A stretch of 53,391 nt of DNA from an uncultured Lachnospiraceae bacterium (GTDB lineage Bacteria > Bacillota > Clostridia > Lachnospirales > Lachnospiraceae): contig CANQUA010000012.1 in assembly GCA_947626915.1 (NCBI GenBank), forward strand, positions 1-53,391. The letters are read 5' to 3'. The notes below the pieces were generated by a model, which was not told where the DNA came from, did not search any database, and saw only the letters and a list, made by a program, of their open reading frames with translations. Positions 32,066-40,508 of this stretch are shown one piece after another. Every line of letters starts with the position of its first letter. The stretch's first letter is position 1. A program made the translations under genes and the position numbers.

Positions 32066-32095
32066 ATTATAACGTAAAAAACGCCGGTTTGTAAA
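32066..32095 (-). promoter_or_regulatory. Promoter of the LacI-type regulator gene
   Basis: On the minus strand TTTACA (32090-32095) and TATAAT (32066-32071) are separated by 18 bp. The divergent promoter and operator begin 18 bp away. Confidence 0.65.
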
Positions 32096-32113
32096 TAATT
32101 TATCGAAAAATAT

Positions 32114-32142
32114 TTGGCACGTTTCAATATTTGTGATATAAT
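32114..32142 (+). promoter_or_regulatory. Promoter with overlapping LacI-type operator, site 1
   Basis: TTGGCA (32114-32119), a 17-bp spacer and TATAAT (32137-32142). The pseudo-palindrome TGGCACGTTTCA (32115-32126) overlaps the -35 box. The same core recurs at 38024-38035 and 38421-38432. Confidence 0.75.
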
Positions 32143-32232
32143 CAGGGAGAACCGTCATACAGGAACGGTTGGAAGGTTGCTTTAAGAAACAGAGAATGGG
32201 AATGGAACAGAAAGAAAGGGGATTGACAGGCT

Positions 32233-33099
32233 ATGGCATGGGAAAAAAGCGGTGAAGAAAAGAAGGCTGCAATGTTTATGCGCTTTCCGGGCGGCAGATC
32301 CAAAGCGCTGACGCTGAGCTATGACGACGGCGTGGATCAGGACGAGAGACTGATTGCGATCATGAAGGCCCATGGACTGAAAGGAACGTTCAATTTGAAC
32401 AGCGGCCTTTATGCGCCGGAGGGAACGGTATATGAAGAGGGGAACGTGCACCGGCGCATGACGAGGAAGCAGGTGGACGCATTGTATACGGACAGCGGGA
32501 TGGAGATCGCGGTTCATGGGCTGACGCATCCTTTCCTGGAACAGCTGCCGCAGAACCGCTGCACCAGAGAAGTGCTTTGCGACCGGGAAAACCTGGAGAA
32601 GCAGTTTCATCGGCTGGTAAGGGGGATGGCGTATCCCTACGGAACGTTCAATGACGAGGTGGTGGAATGTCTGAAAACCTGCGGCATTGTATACGCCCGG
32701 ACGACCATTACGACCGGTAAATTCGATATTCCGGAGGATTGGCTGCGCTTGAAGGCGACCTGCCACCATAAGGATCCGCAGCTGATGGAGCTGGCCCGGA
32801 AATTTGTGGAGAAAAATACGTCCAGGGCGCCCTGGCTTTTCTATCTTTGGGGTCACAGCTATGAGTTTGAGCAGAATGATAACTGGAATGTGATCGAGGA
32901 ATTTGCAGAGTACACGGGCGGCCGGGAAGACATCTGGTACGCGACGAACCTGGAGATTTACGAGTATGTTCAGGCGTTTCAGCAGCTTGTGTTCAGCGTG
33001 GACGGCAGTATGGTGTATAATCCGACGGCGAGGACGCTGTATTTTCAGACTGCGTATGGCAGCTGCGAGGTAAAACCGGGCGAAACGGCGGAGCTGTAA
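32233..33099 (+). CDS. Polysaccharide deacetylase (NodB/CE4-like)
   Basis: Such enzymes remove acetyl groups from amino sugars or xylan. The protein has 288 residues and no signal peptide. The metal-binding start LSYDDGVDQD lies near 28-37, and the second His motif VHGLTHPFLEQL near 94-105. AYPYGTFND near 134-142 is the third motif. Residues about 255-288 form a beta-rich tail (MVYNPTARTLYFQTAYGSCEV). GAAAGGGGATTG lies about a dozen bases before the ATG at 32233. It is the first gene under operator site 1 and lies 87 bp before the SGNH esterase. Confidence 0.88.
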   Translation: MAWEKSGEEKKAAMFMRFPGGRSKALTLSYDDGVDQDERLIAIMKAHGLKGTFNLNSGLYAPEGTVYEEGNVHRRMTRKQVDALYTDSGMEIAVHGLTHPFLEQLPQNRCTREVLCDRENLEKQFHRLVRGMAYPYGTFNDEVVECLKTCGIVYARTTITTGKFDIPEDWLRLKATCHHKDPQLMELARKFVEKNTSRAPWLFYLWGHSYEFEQNDNWNVIEEFAEYTGGREDIWYATNLEIYEYVQAFQQLVFSVDGSMVYNPTARTLYFQTAYGSCEVKPGETAEL

Positions 33100-33186
33100 G
33101 CGCGAAGGATCGGGTCGGCCGCGAAAAAGCTTCGGACAAAAGGCGGGCGTTCCGGCTGGGGCTTATCCGAATCAAAATGGAAGGAA

Positions 33187-34233
33187 ATGGACATGTATAC
33201 AGAACATGGTTTTCAAATCGCGGCTCTGCCGGAAGCGCCGCTTCGGCTTTACGGCCTGGCGGTGGCGGACAAAGAGGGGCGTCGGTTCTGGAGGCTGCCG
33301 CCATATATGCTGGAAAAAATGCCTCAGTATGAGTTTTTGGGACGTCGGTGCGCGGGCGGCCGGGTGCGGTTTGAGACGGATTCGCCGCGGGTCCTGATCC
33401 GTATGACGCTGGATGCCTGCAGGGAGGACATCAATATTCCCCTGTCCGGTTCGGCCGGGGCGGATATCTATCTGGGAAGCGGCAGGTCCTCGGCTTATTT
33501 GGGATACATTGCTCCGAAGGTCCATACGGACCAGGAGATCGTCGTAGAGAAGCTGTTCACGAAAGGGGACCGATTGGAAACGGTCACGGTGAATTTGCCC
33601 CGCAACGATCTTCTTTTGGGGATGGAGATCGGCGTGGAGGAGCAGGCGGTATTTCGGGAAGCGCCGGAGTATCGGACGGCGAAGCCTGTCGTGTTTTATG
33701 GTTCTTCGATCACGGAAGGCGGCTGCGCCGGCAGGACGGGCACGTCTTATACCAGTGTTTTGGGCAGGTGGCTGGACGCGGATGTCCGGAATTTCGGATT
33801 TTCCGGAAAAGCAAAGGGAGAGACGGAGTTTGCCGAATACATCGCCGGTCTTTCCGAAATGAGTCTGTTTGTGTATGACTACGATCACAACGCGCCGGAT
33901 GCGGAACATCTTCGCGCGACTCATGAAGTTTTTTTCCAGATCGTGCGGAAAGCCTGGCCCAAGCTTCCCATTGTCATGCTTAGCCGCCCGGATACGGACA
34001 AAAATCCTGCGGATGCTGAAGCCAGGCGGGAGGCGGTACGACGGACGTATGAAAATGCCAGGACCGCCGGGGATGAAAATGTCTGGTTCCTGGACGGAGG
34101 GACATTTTTCGGGAATGAAGGGCGGCAGGAATGTACGGTCGACGGAACGCATCCTAATTCTTTGGGATTTATGAGAATGGCGCAGAGCCTGTATCCGCTG
34201 CTGGAGCGTATTCTGTATGGTGAAGTTCGCTGA
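33187..34233 (+). CDS. SGNH/GDSL-type carbohydrate esterase
   Basis: The protein has 348 residues with no signal peptide, so it is intracellular. The N-terminal 165 residues form a beta-rich domain. The SGNH hydrolase part begins with VVFYGSSITEGG near 170-181 (nucleophile Ser) and ends with DGTHPNSLGFMRM near 318-330 (catalytic Asp and His). This two-domain layout resembles acetyl esterases that act on sugar oligomers. AAGGAAATGG precedes the start; ATG at 33187 or 33193 are both possible. With the deacetylase before it, it would strip acyl groups from the imported glycan. Confidence 0.85.
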   Translation: MDMYTEHGFQIAALPEAPLRLYGLAVADKEGRRFWRLPPYMLEKMPQYEFLGRRCAGGRVRFETDSPRVLIRMTLDACREDINIPLSGSAGADIYLGSGRSSAYLGYIAPKVHTDQEIVVEKLFTKGDRLETVTVNLPRNDLLLGMEIGVEEQAVFREAPEYRTAKPVVFYGSSITEGGCAGRTGTSYTSVLGRWLDADVRNFGFSGKAKGETEFAEYIAGLSEMSLFVYDYDHNAPDAEHLRATHEVFFQIVRKAWPKLPIVMLSRPDTDKNPADAEARREAVRRTYENARTAGDENVWFLDGGTFFGNEGRQECTVDGTHPNSLGFMRMAQSLYPLLERILYGEVR

Positions 34234-34511
34234 GCTGCTGGAGCGATATGTCCCGCGTGAAGCTGAAAGAGCCGGCGTCCCGTCTGAATGGTGCGAGCTG
34301 CACGCAGATGGGGCGCCGTATTTGACATGGATTTTTAATCAGGGTATATTCGCTGCCGCGTAAACGCCCGGATATGCGCGCTCGTGCTGTTAAACAAATG
34401 AATTCACGGACGGGCGCGCGATGTTTGGATGGGGCGGTGGCGCGGCGTATGTTTCTGCCGCACGGACAAACGTCTCGCGGATGAGAGGATCCTGCGGGGC
34501 CGTCCGTCCGC

Positions 34512-36920
34512 TCAGTCGAGCTTCAGAATCATTTCCAGTATTCGTTTCGCACAGACCGCGATTTCCTCGCGGGTGATCAGGCCGCGATCCAGCGCCTCTT
34601 TGACGCGTTCCGGGTAGCCGGTTCCCATTTTGATGTCGTTGCCGGCTTTGGCTTCCCGGTAATGTTCTCCGAAATTCCCCCAGTCGGTGGTTACCATGCC
34701 GGTATACCCCCATTCTCCGCGCAGGATATTCGTCAATAGCTGCCGGTTTTCCGATGTACGCACGCCGTTGAGCAGATTGTAGGAACTCATGATCATGTAC
34801 GGCTGCGATTCCTTTACGGCGATCTCGAACGCTTTCAGATAGATCTCGCGCAGGGCGCGCTCCGAGACGCGGGAGTCGCTGTTCCGGCGGTTGGTTTCCT
34901 TGTTGTTGCAGGCAAAATGCTTGGCACAGGCCCCAATATGCTGAGACTGGATGCCGCGGATCAGAGCGGCGGCCATCTTGCCGGCGATCAGAGGGTCTTC
35001 GGAATAATATTCGAAATTCCGGCCGCAGAGCGGACTCCGGTGAATATTCATGGCGGGGGTCAGCCAGATGCCGATGTTGTTTTCCTTGACTTCTTCCGCG
35101 GCGGCCGCGCCGATTTGTTCCACCAGCGCCGTGTCACAGGTGCAGGCCAGCAGCGTCGCGCAGGGGAAAGCGGTGGTGCATACGCCGCGGTCGGCGACGA
35201 TGCGCAGCCCCGCGGGGCCGTCGGCGGTCATCACGTTGGGAACGCCGTACTCCGGAAGGTTGCCCATGCCCTGGGTATTGGCCACGCCTGTGTTGGGCTG
35301 TCCGCCCAGCAGATGGATCAGATCGTCGTCGCTGAGCTGCGAGATGAAATCGTCCAGGGACAGCCTGCCTTCCGCAACTTTCAGGAGCTGGAAAGGCTGA
35401 AGCTGCCTGCGCCGGCTGCTGGTAAGCCGGCCGACGCCGCGCACGGCCGGGGAGCAGGCGTCCAGATGCGCGGTGTCCTGGCGCGGGAGTCCCGGTTCTT
35501 CGACGGGATCGTCCATGGGCAGCTCTTCATAGCTTCCGTCGCTTAACAGCCTGCGGGGAAGCTTGTGGGGGCCGGCCTGCGGGGTCAGCTGCTCCGTCAT
35601 CAGTACGTCTTCCTGGCGGTAGACGAAGCTGATCTGCGCGGCATCCCGCACATTTTCTCCGATGAAGAATGTATAATCTCCGGGTTCAAGGATCCAGGCG
35701 CTGGCGCGAACCTTTCCGGTGTCGTCATAGGAAGCCATGGAGGAAACCGGAAATGAAAGGGTCAGGTATTGCTCCTCCCCCGGATTCAGAAGGCCGGTTT
35801 TGCCGAAAGCGGCCAGGACGCGGCTGGGTTTTCCCAGCTTTCCCTGCGGCGCGCTGTAATAAATCTGAAGCACGTCCCGGCCGGCCCGCGCGCCCGTATT
35901 GGTGATCCGGACGCGGAAGCAGAGCTGGCCTTCCCGGCAGCAGGCGTCCAGCAGGCTGGCGGAAAAAGTGGTGTAGGACAGGCCGAAGCCGAACGGATAG
36001 ATTACTTTGGAGGCAGCGCCCGGCAGCGTCTGGAAGTACCGGTAGCCGACGTAAATATCTTCCGTATAGTTTACATAATCATCCGACTCGTGAAACGTGT
36101 CGCTGGAGGGATAATCTTCCAGTGCGGCGGCAAATGTATCCGTCAGCCGCCCGGAGGGGTTTACATCGCCGCAGAGAACTTCCGCGATGGCCATGCCGCC
36201 TTCCATGCCGCCCTGCCACGCCATCAGACCCGCGGTTATGCGGTTGTTGTCCCGGAGCCAGCTGACGTCGACCATGCCGCCCACGTTCATTACAACGATC
36301 ACGCGCGGGAAATTCCGGCATACCGCGTCGAGCAGCGCCTCTTCCGCGCACGACAGGTAGAAGTCGCCCCTCTCGAAAATAGCCGCGCCCATTTTCAGGT
36401 AGCGGTGGCTGTTTTCCGGGATGTCCTGGCTGCCGCACACGCGGTCCCAGGATTCTCCGGAGAAACGGCAGAAACTCACAACGGCTGTGTCCGCGGCGGC
36501 TCTGGCCCGCTCAAGCAGACCGGCGGGCAGAGCCGGTTCCCGGGTCATGCCGGGGATGGCGCCCTCTGCGAACTGTCCGGCAATTTCTTTTTCGTAGAAT
36601 TGAGGAAGCTCGTGGAATAGTTCCACCCGTCCCTGGCTTTCCATCTGCTTCATGCCGTCGTACAGGTTCCGTATGTAAGCGACCGTTACGTCGCCGCTTC
36701 CGCCGCCGCCCTTGACATAGTCGATGGTGCCCTTGCCGAACAGGGCTACCTTTGCGCCTGGGGCGAGGGGAAGACAGTTATCCTGGTTTTTAAGCAGCAC
36801 CATGCCCTCCCCGGCCGCGCGCCGGGAAAGCCGGATGTGTTCTTCGCTGCCTGTGACTCTCCTGCCGTCTTCCCCGAGGGGGAGCACCGGCTGATACAAA
36901 AATCTCTGCCATTTTCCCAT
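34512..36920 (-). CDS. Glycoside hydrolase family 3 beta-glycosidase, inverted domain order
   Basis: The protein has 802 residues and lacks a signal peptide. The domain order is swapped relative to common GH3 enzymes. The GH3 C-terminal sandwich comes first (SRRAAGEGMVLLKNQDNCLP from about 32), then a fibronectin-like domain (about 340-440, ending GDYTFFIGENVRDAAQI). The catalytic barrel comes last (TADGPAGLRI near 565, KHFACNNKETNR near 670, nucleophile Asp in VTTDWGNFG near 740). This order is known from rumen and gut clostridial beta-glucosidases. AGAAGGAGGTAT precedes the ATG. It follows the amidohydrolase gene by 24 bp, in one transcript. The sugar released cannot be told from sequence. 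Confidence 0.93.
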   Translation of the reverse strand: MGKWQRFLYQPVLPLGEDGRRVTGSEEHIRLSRRAAGEGMVLLKNQDNCLPLAPGAKVALFGKGTIDYVKGGGGSGDVTVAYIRNLYDGMKQMESQGRVELFHELPQFYEKEIAGQFAEGAIPGMTREPALPAGLLERARAAADTAVVSFCRFSGESWDRVCGSQDIPENSHRYLKMGAAIFERGDFYLSCAEEALLDAVCRNFPRVIVVMNVGGMVDVSWLRDNNRITAGLMAWQGGMEGGMAIAEVLCGDVNPSGRLTDTFAAALEDYPSSDTFHESDDYVNYTEDIYVGYRYFQTLPGAASKVIYPFGFGLSYTTFSASLLDACCREGQLCFRVRITNTGARAGRDVLQIYYSAPQGKLGKPSRVLAAFGKTGLLNPGEEQYLTLSFPVSSMASYDDTGKVRASAWILEPGDYTFFIGENVRDAAQISFVYRQEDVLMTEQLTPQAGPHKLPRRLLSDGSYEELPMDDPVEEPGLPRQDTAHLDACSPAVRGVGRLTSSRRRQLQPFQLLKVAEGRLSLDDFISQLSDDDLIHLLGGQPNTGVANTQGMGNLPEYGVPNVMTADGPAGLRIVADRGVCTTAFPCATLLACTCDTALVEQIGAAAAEEVKENNIGIWLTPAMNIHRSPLCGRNFEYYSEDPLIAGKMAAALIRGIQSQHIGACAKHFACNNKETNRRNSDSRVSERALREIYLKAFEIAVKESQPYMIMSSYNLLNGVRTSENRQLLTNILRGEWGYTGMVTTDWGNFGEHYREAKAGNDIKMGTGYPERVKEALDRGLITREEIAVCAKRILEMILKLD

Positions 36921-36944
36921 TTTGAAATATACCTCCTTCTGCCG

Positions 36945-37769
36945 TCAGCCTTTTGCCGCCGTGCTGTCGGTCTGCTCGCCTAAAAATTTCAGCAGGTTTC
37001 CGCCGAAGATCCGCGCCTCGTCCTCCTCGCTCAGTCCCAGGGAGCGGAGCCGCCCGATATCCTGCATCGTCTGGTCTTCCCGGTTGTAGGGGAAATCCAG
37101 CCCGAATATGCTCCGCCCGCAGCCGGTCAGCCAGAACAGATCCTTAAGCTGCTGGTCGTCCAGATACCAGTATTTGTTTTTCCCGCGGTCGGACACGCTG
37201 GTCAGCCCCGCGAACACATTCTTCCTGTTATTGGACATCACCGCTACGGCTTCCCGGAAAAAGGAGTACCCGCCCACATGTTCCATGCTGAACCGCAACG
37301 CCGGGAAATGCCAGGCTACCTCGTCGAAAAGCAGTACATTGTAGTCCCGTATCCGGTGCCAGTGGATGCCCGTGTGGAAGGAGAGCGCCAGTCCCTCATC
37401 CTGCGCCGCCTCGTAGATTTCAAATGCCTCCGGCGAGTCGATTTTTAATTTCTGCACCGCCGGGTGGATCTTGATCCCGCGCAGTCCCAGGCCGCGGATC
37501 GCGTGAACCTGCTCTTTCAGGTTCCCTTTTTCAATATTGACGATGCCGAAGCCGTACAGCCGGTCCTGGTTCCGGATCTGCGCCGCCAGCCAGCGGTTCT
37601 GGTCGCTGTATTCGCTGTCGTCAAAGTATTTGGAAAACGGCGCAAACGCAACCGCCTTTGAAATGCCGCAGAGATCCATGATCCGCAGCAGTTCGCCGAT
37701 GGTTCCGTCCGGGCGCACCTGTTCCTGAAAAACATGGGCGTGGTTTGCGAAGATTTCATAGGATTTCAT
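36945..37769 (-). CDS. Amidohydrolase-superfamily (amidohydrolase 2) metal-dependent hydrolase
   Basis: The protein has 274 residues with a TIM-barrel pattern. Metal-binding signs are NHAHVF at 9-14, His in LSFHTGIHW near 131, His in MEHVGGYSFF near 160 and a catalytic Asp in FGLDFPYNRED near 224. These enzymes hydrolyse lactones or C-N bonds, or decarboxylate sugar-like acids. GGAGGCATAC precedes the ATG. It leads the minus-strand transcript with the GH3 gene and is driven from operator site 2. A lactonase or decarboxylase role in the same glycan pathway is plausible but unproven. Confidence 0.85.
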   Translation of the reverse strand: MKSYEIFANHAHVFQEQVRPDGTIGELLRIMDLCGISKAVAFAPFSKYFDDSEYSDQNRWLAAQIRNQDRLYGFGIVNIEKGNLKEQVHAIRGLGLRGIKIHPAVQKLKIDSPEAFEIYEAAQDEGLALSFHTGIHWHRIRDYNVLLFDEVAWHFPALRFSMEHVGGYSFFREAVAVMSNNRKNVFAGLTSVSDRGKNKYWYLDDQQLKDLFWLTGCGRSIFGLDFPYNREDQTMQDIGRLRSLGLSEEDEARIFGGNLLKFLGEQTDSTAAKG

Positions 37770-38006
37770 ACTGTATGCCTCCTGTAAAATGGCTGCGGTT
37801 CTTAGCTGTACTGCTTCTTTTGCCGGCCGCCTTGCCGCGTACTCCGGCTGCCGGCGGGAACTTTTTTTCGCACGTTCCTGCGCTGCTATGGCAGCAGAGG
37901 CAGGGCCGCGTTTACAGCCGTGTCCGGCCTCTTTCTTCCCGCGCTGCCGTGCGTGACTGCCCGCTGAAGCGTCTGCATTTCCGGACGCATGCGGGTCCTC
38001 TCTTAT

Positions 38007-38036
38007 AGTCTACTACTAAATTGCGAAACGTGTCAA
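38007..38036 (-). promoter_or_regulatory. Promoter with LacI-type operator, site 2
   Basis: On the minus strand TTGACA (38031-38036) is followed after 18 bp by TAGACT (38007-38012). The operator TGACACGTTTCG (38024-38035) overlaps the -35 box. The leader to the amidohydrolase start would be about 230 nt. Confidence 0.6.
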
Positions 38037-38419
38037 TCTTATTTTTGCGTATTTCTGCTTTTTTCAATAAAATTTCCCTGTTCAAACGGCGCGGAACAAC
38101 CGCGGAGCGGGTGCGGAATCCTGGGAAACGGCCATGGAATTAACGCGGAACATCCGCGTATTTGGCTGAAATCCGCGTATTGGCAGGTTTTCCTGCCGGG
38201 CAGATATCCGCGCCTTTCCTGTGCGTCTCCGGCTTATGCGAGACCGTGCAGAGCGCCGTATTTCATATTGAATGTTTTTGAATGCGTATTGACTGATTTG
38301 TCAAGGGATTGTCTCTGCTTTTGCATTTGATCCTGCATGATTGCCAAATTTTATCAGAATACACCTTTGCAAATATAAAAAAATGTTAAAAAGTATATAA
38401 AAAATTTTTAAAAACAATA

Positions 38420-38448
38420 TTGACACGTTTCACGACATGAAGTATAAT
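38420..38448 (+). promoter_or_regulatory. Consensus promoter with LacI-type operator, site 3
   Basis: A perfect TTGACA (38420-38425), a 17-bp spacer and a perfect TATAAT (38443-38448). The operator TGACACGTTTCA (38421-38432) overlaps the -35 box, so a bound repressor should block polymerase. Confidence 0.85.
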
Positions 38449-38518
38449 CAAACCACAAGGGTACCTGAAGAAACTCATTAACCGGTTATCAGCTACAGTA
38501 AAGAGGAGGGTGGCGGAA

Positions 38519-38566
38519 TTGACGAATACATACGCATCAGACGGCACGAAGGGGGGAATACGATGA
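38519..38566 (+). CDS. Possible 15-residue leader peptide before permease gene
   Basis: A TTG at 38519, eight bases after GAGGAGGG, opens a frame encoding MTNTYASDGTKGGIR. It ends in a TGA that overlaps the permease ATG as ATGA. The permease also has its own GGGGGG site inside this frame. The spacing and overlap suggest translational coupling. Confidence 0.35.
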   Translation: MTNTYASDGTKGGIR

Positions 38567-39528
38567 GAGAAAAAATCTCCGCGGAATCCGGAGCGGCCGC
38601 AAAAGCGGCGAAACAGAAAGCAAGGGAGAGAACACGGCGGCTGATTAAAAGGAACTGGCTTCTGTATCTGTTTCTGCTTCCGGCGGCGCTCTATATTTTC
38701 ATTTTCCACTATGGGCCGATGTATGGAATCCAGATCGCTTTCAGGGATTTTAAGCCGGTGAAAGGCATATGGGGCAGTCCGTGGGTCGGAATGAAATGGA
38801 TTCAGACTTTTATTGATACGCCCCGCTTTTGGACCATCCTGAAGAATACGATCGTGATCAGCCTCTATTCCCTGATCAGCTTTCCGTTTCCGATTCTGCT
38901 GGCGTTGTTTATCAACAATGTCCAGAATATGCGGGCCAAGAAATTTGTCCAGACCATTACCTATATGCCGCATTTCATTTCAACCGTGGTACTGGTCGGC
39001 ATGATCTCCATGTTTTTGTCTCCCAGGAACGGAGTTATCAATCTGCTCGTGGAGTTTTTCGGAGGTTCCAGGGATACGTATTACATGGGAAGCGCCTCGG
39101 CATTTCCGCACATTTACGTTTGGTCAGGCATCTGGAAGGGCATGGGCTGGAGTTCCATCATTTACGTGGCCGCGCTGACAGGCGTGGATCAGGAACTGCA
39201 TGACGCGGCGCAGGTGGACGGCGCGAACAAGCTTCAGCGGATCCTCCACATTGATATCCCGTCGATTCTTCCGACCGTCATTATCATGCTGATCCTGCGG
39301 CTCGGCAATATCATGGGGGTAGGCTATGAGAAGGTATATCTGATGCAGAACTCCCTGAACATCACAGCGTCAGAGGTGATCTCGACCTATGTTTACAAGA
39401 TGGGTCTGCAGAATCAGAGGTTCAGCTATTCGGCGGCGATTGGGTTGTTCAATAACATCATCAATTTTATCATCCTTATCATTGCCAATAAGACGGCGGA
39501 TAAGGTGAGCGGTTCCAGTCTGTGGTAA
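38563..39528 (+). CDS. Sugar ABC transporter permease, LplB type
   Basis: The protein has 321 residues with six hydrophobic helices after a basic cytoplasmic N terminus (about 1-30). The EAA loop that contacts the ATPase is visible as HDAAQVDGANKLQRILHIDIP near 208-228. LplB/YtcP permeases import oligosaccharides or uronic-acid-type sugars and borrow a shared MsmX-like ATPase encoded elsewhere, and no ATPase gene is in the window. It is the first gene of the transporter operon under operator site 3. Confidence 0.95.
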   Translation: MREKISAESGAAAKAAKQKARERTRRLIKRNWLLYLFLLPAALYIFIFHYGPMYGIQIAFRDFKPVKGIWGSPWVGMKWIQTFIDTPRFWTILKNTIVISLYSLISFPFPILLALFINNVQNMRAKKFVQTITYMPHFISTVVLVGMISMFLSPRNGVINLLVEFFGGSRDTYYMGSASAFPHIYVWSGIWKGMGWSSIIYVAALTGVDQELHDAAQVDGANKLQRILHIDIPSILPTVIIMLILRLGNIMGVGYEKVYLMQNSLNITASEVISTYVYKMGLQNQRFSYSAAIGLFNNIINFIILIIANKTADKVSGSSLW

Positions 39529-39539
39529 GGAGGCGGCTT

Positions 39540-40442
39540 ATGGCAAAAACGGGAAGAATGATTAAGAAATCCTGGGATAACCGCCTGTTCGACGCCCTCG
39601 CCAACACGTTCCTGATCGTGATGGTGGTGATTACGATTTACCCGCTGTGGTTTATTCTGGTGGCCTCCGTCACGGATTACAAGCTGATTAATTCCGGAAC
39701 GCTGCTGCTGTGGCCGAAGGGCTTCCATCTGCTGGGCTACCAGAGGGTGTTTGAGGACTGGCGGATCTGGAGCGGGTACATGAACACCATTATTTATACG
39801 GTCGGCGGTACGCTGTTCGGCGCGGTTACAACGATTTTGGCCGGCTACGCGTTTTCCAGAAGGGATCTGCCGGGCAGCGGGATACTGATGAAGCTGTTTA
39901 TTTTTACCATGTATTTCGGCGGCGGCCTGATCCCGACCTACCTGCTGATCAATTCGCTGGGCCTGGTTAATTCCCGGCTCCTGATGATCCTGCAGAGCAG
40001 TGTTTCGGTCCACAATATTATCGTCGTAAGGTCGTTCATGCGGGGCAATATTCCGGATGAGCTTCTGGATGCCGCGACCATCGACGGCTGCGGAAACGGT
40101 ACATTTTTCATATCGGTGGTCGTACCGCTGTCGAAAGCGATTTTCGCGGTTATGGTGCTGTATATCGCGGTCAGCCACTGGAACGCTTATTTCAACGCAT
40201 TGATTTACCTGACGGACAGGTACAAGTATCCGCTGCAGGTGTTTTTGAGGGAGATTCTGCTTCAGACGACGGCGGCATCCGATTTGGAGGAAGACGCGGA
40301 GGTGATGATGCAGCTGCAGCAGATGACGGCGACGATTCGCTACAGTGTGATCGTGGTTTCGACGCTCCCGATCCTCTGCGTATATCCGTTTATCCAGAAA
40401 TATTTTGTAAAGGGCGTCATGATCGGTTCCGTGAAGGGCTGA
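39540..40442 (+). CDS. Sugar ABC transporter permease, YtcP type
   Basis: This second permease subunit has 300 residues and about six helices. The EAA loop reads LDAATIDGCGNGTFFISVVVP near 177-197, and MYFGGGLIPTYLLINSLGL near 124-142 is typical of the YtcP group. AAGGAGGCGGCTT precedes the ATG at 39540. An in-frame GTG upstream overlaps the previous gene and is less likely. It pairs with the LplB-type permease 11 bp upstream. Confidence 0.95.
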   Translation: MAKTGRMIKKSWDNRLFDALANTFLIVMVVITIYPLWFILVASVTDYKLINSGTLLLWPKGFHLLGYQRVFEDWRIWSGYMNTIIYTVGGTLFGAVTTILAGYAFSRRDLPGSGILMKLFIFTMYFGGGLIPTYLLINSLGLVNSRLLMILQSSVSVHNIIVVRSFMRGNIPDELLDAATIDGCGNGTFFISVVVPLSKAIFAVMVLYIAVSHWNAYFNALIYLTDRYKYPLQVFLREILLQTTAASDLEEDAEVMMQLQQMTATIRYSVIVVSTLPILCVYPFIQKYFVKGVMIGSVKG

Positions 40443-40508
40443 TGGGCGTTTAAGAAAATGTTTGTAACAGGAAGATTATCTATACAATCAAAAACAGGAG
40501 GGTATTTT

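Larger units (their letters stand above)
37770..38562. other. Divergent regulatory region of the glycan locus
   Basis: This 793-bp gap separates the amidohydrolase-GH3 transcript (minus) from the ABC transporter operon (plus). It holds operator sites 2 and 3 about 400 bp apart, the two promoters, and a strongly AT-rich tract at about 38345-38419 that could act as an UP element. A possible 15-codon leader ORF lies at 38519-38566. Between about 38050 and 38340 there are short repeats of ATCCGCGTATT type but no gene. Confidence 0.7.

Noticed and set aside
38288-38304. TTGAC/GTCAA dyad in the divergent regulatory region
   Set aside because: Five-bp arms are expected by chance, and it lies away from both promoters.
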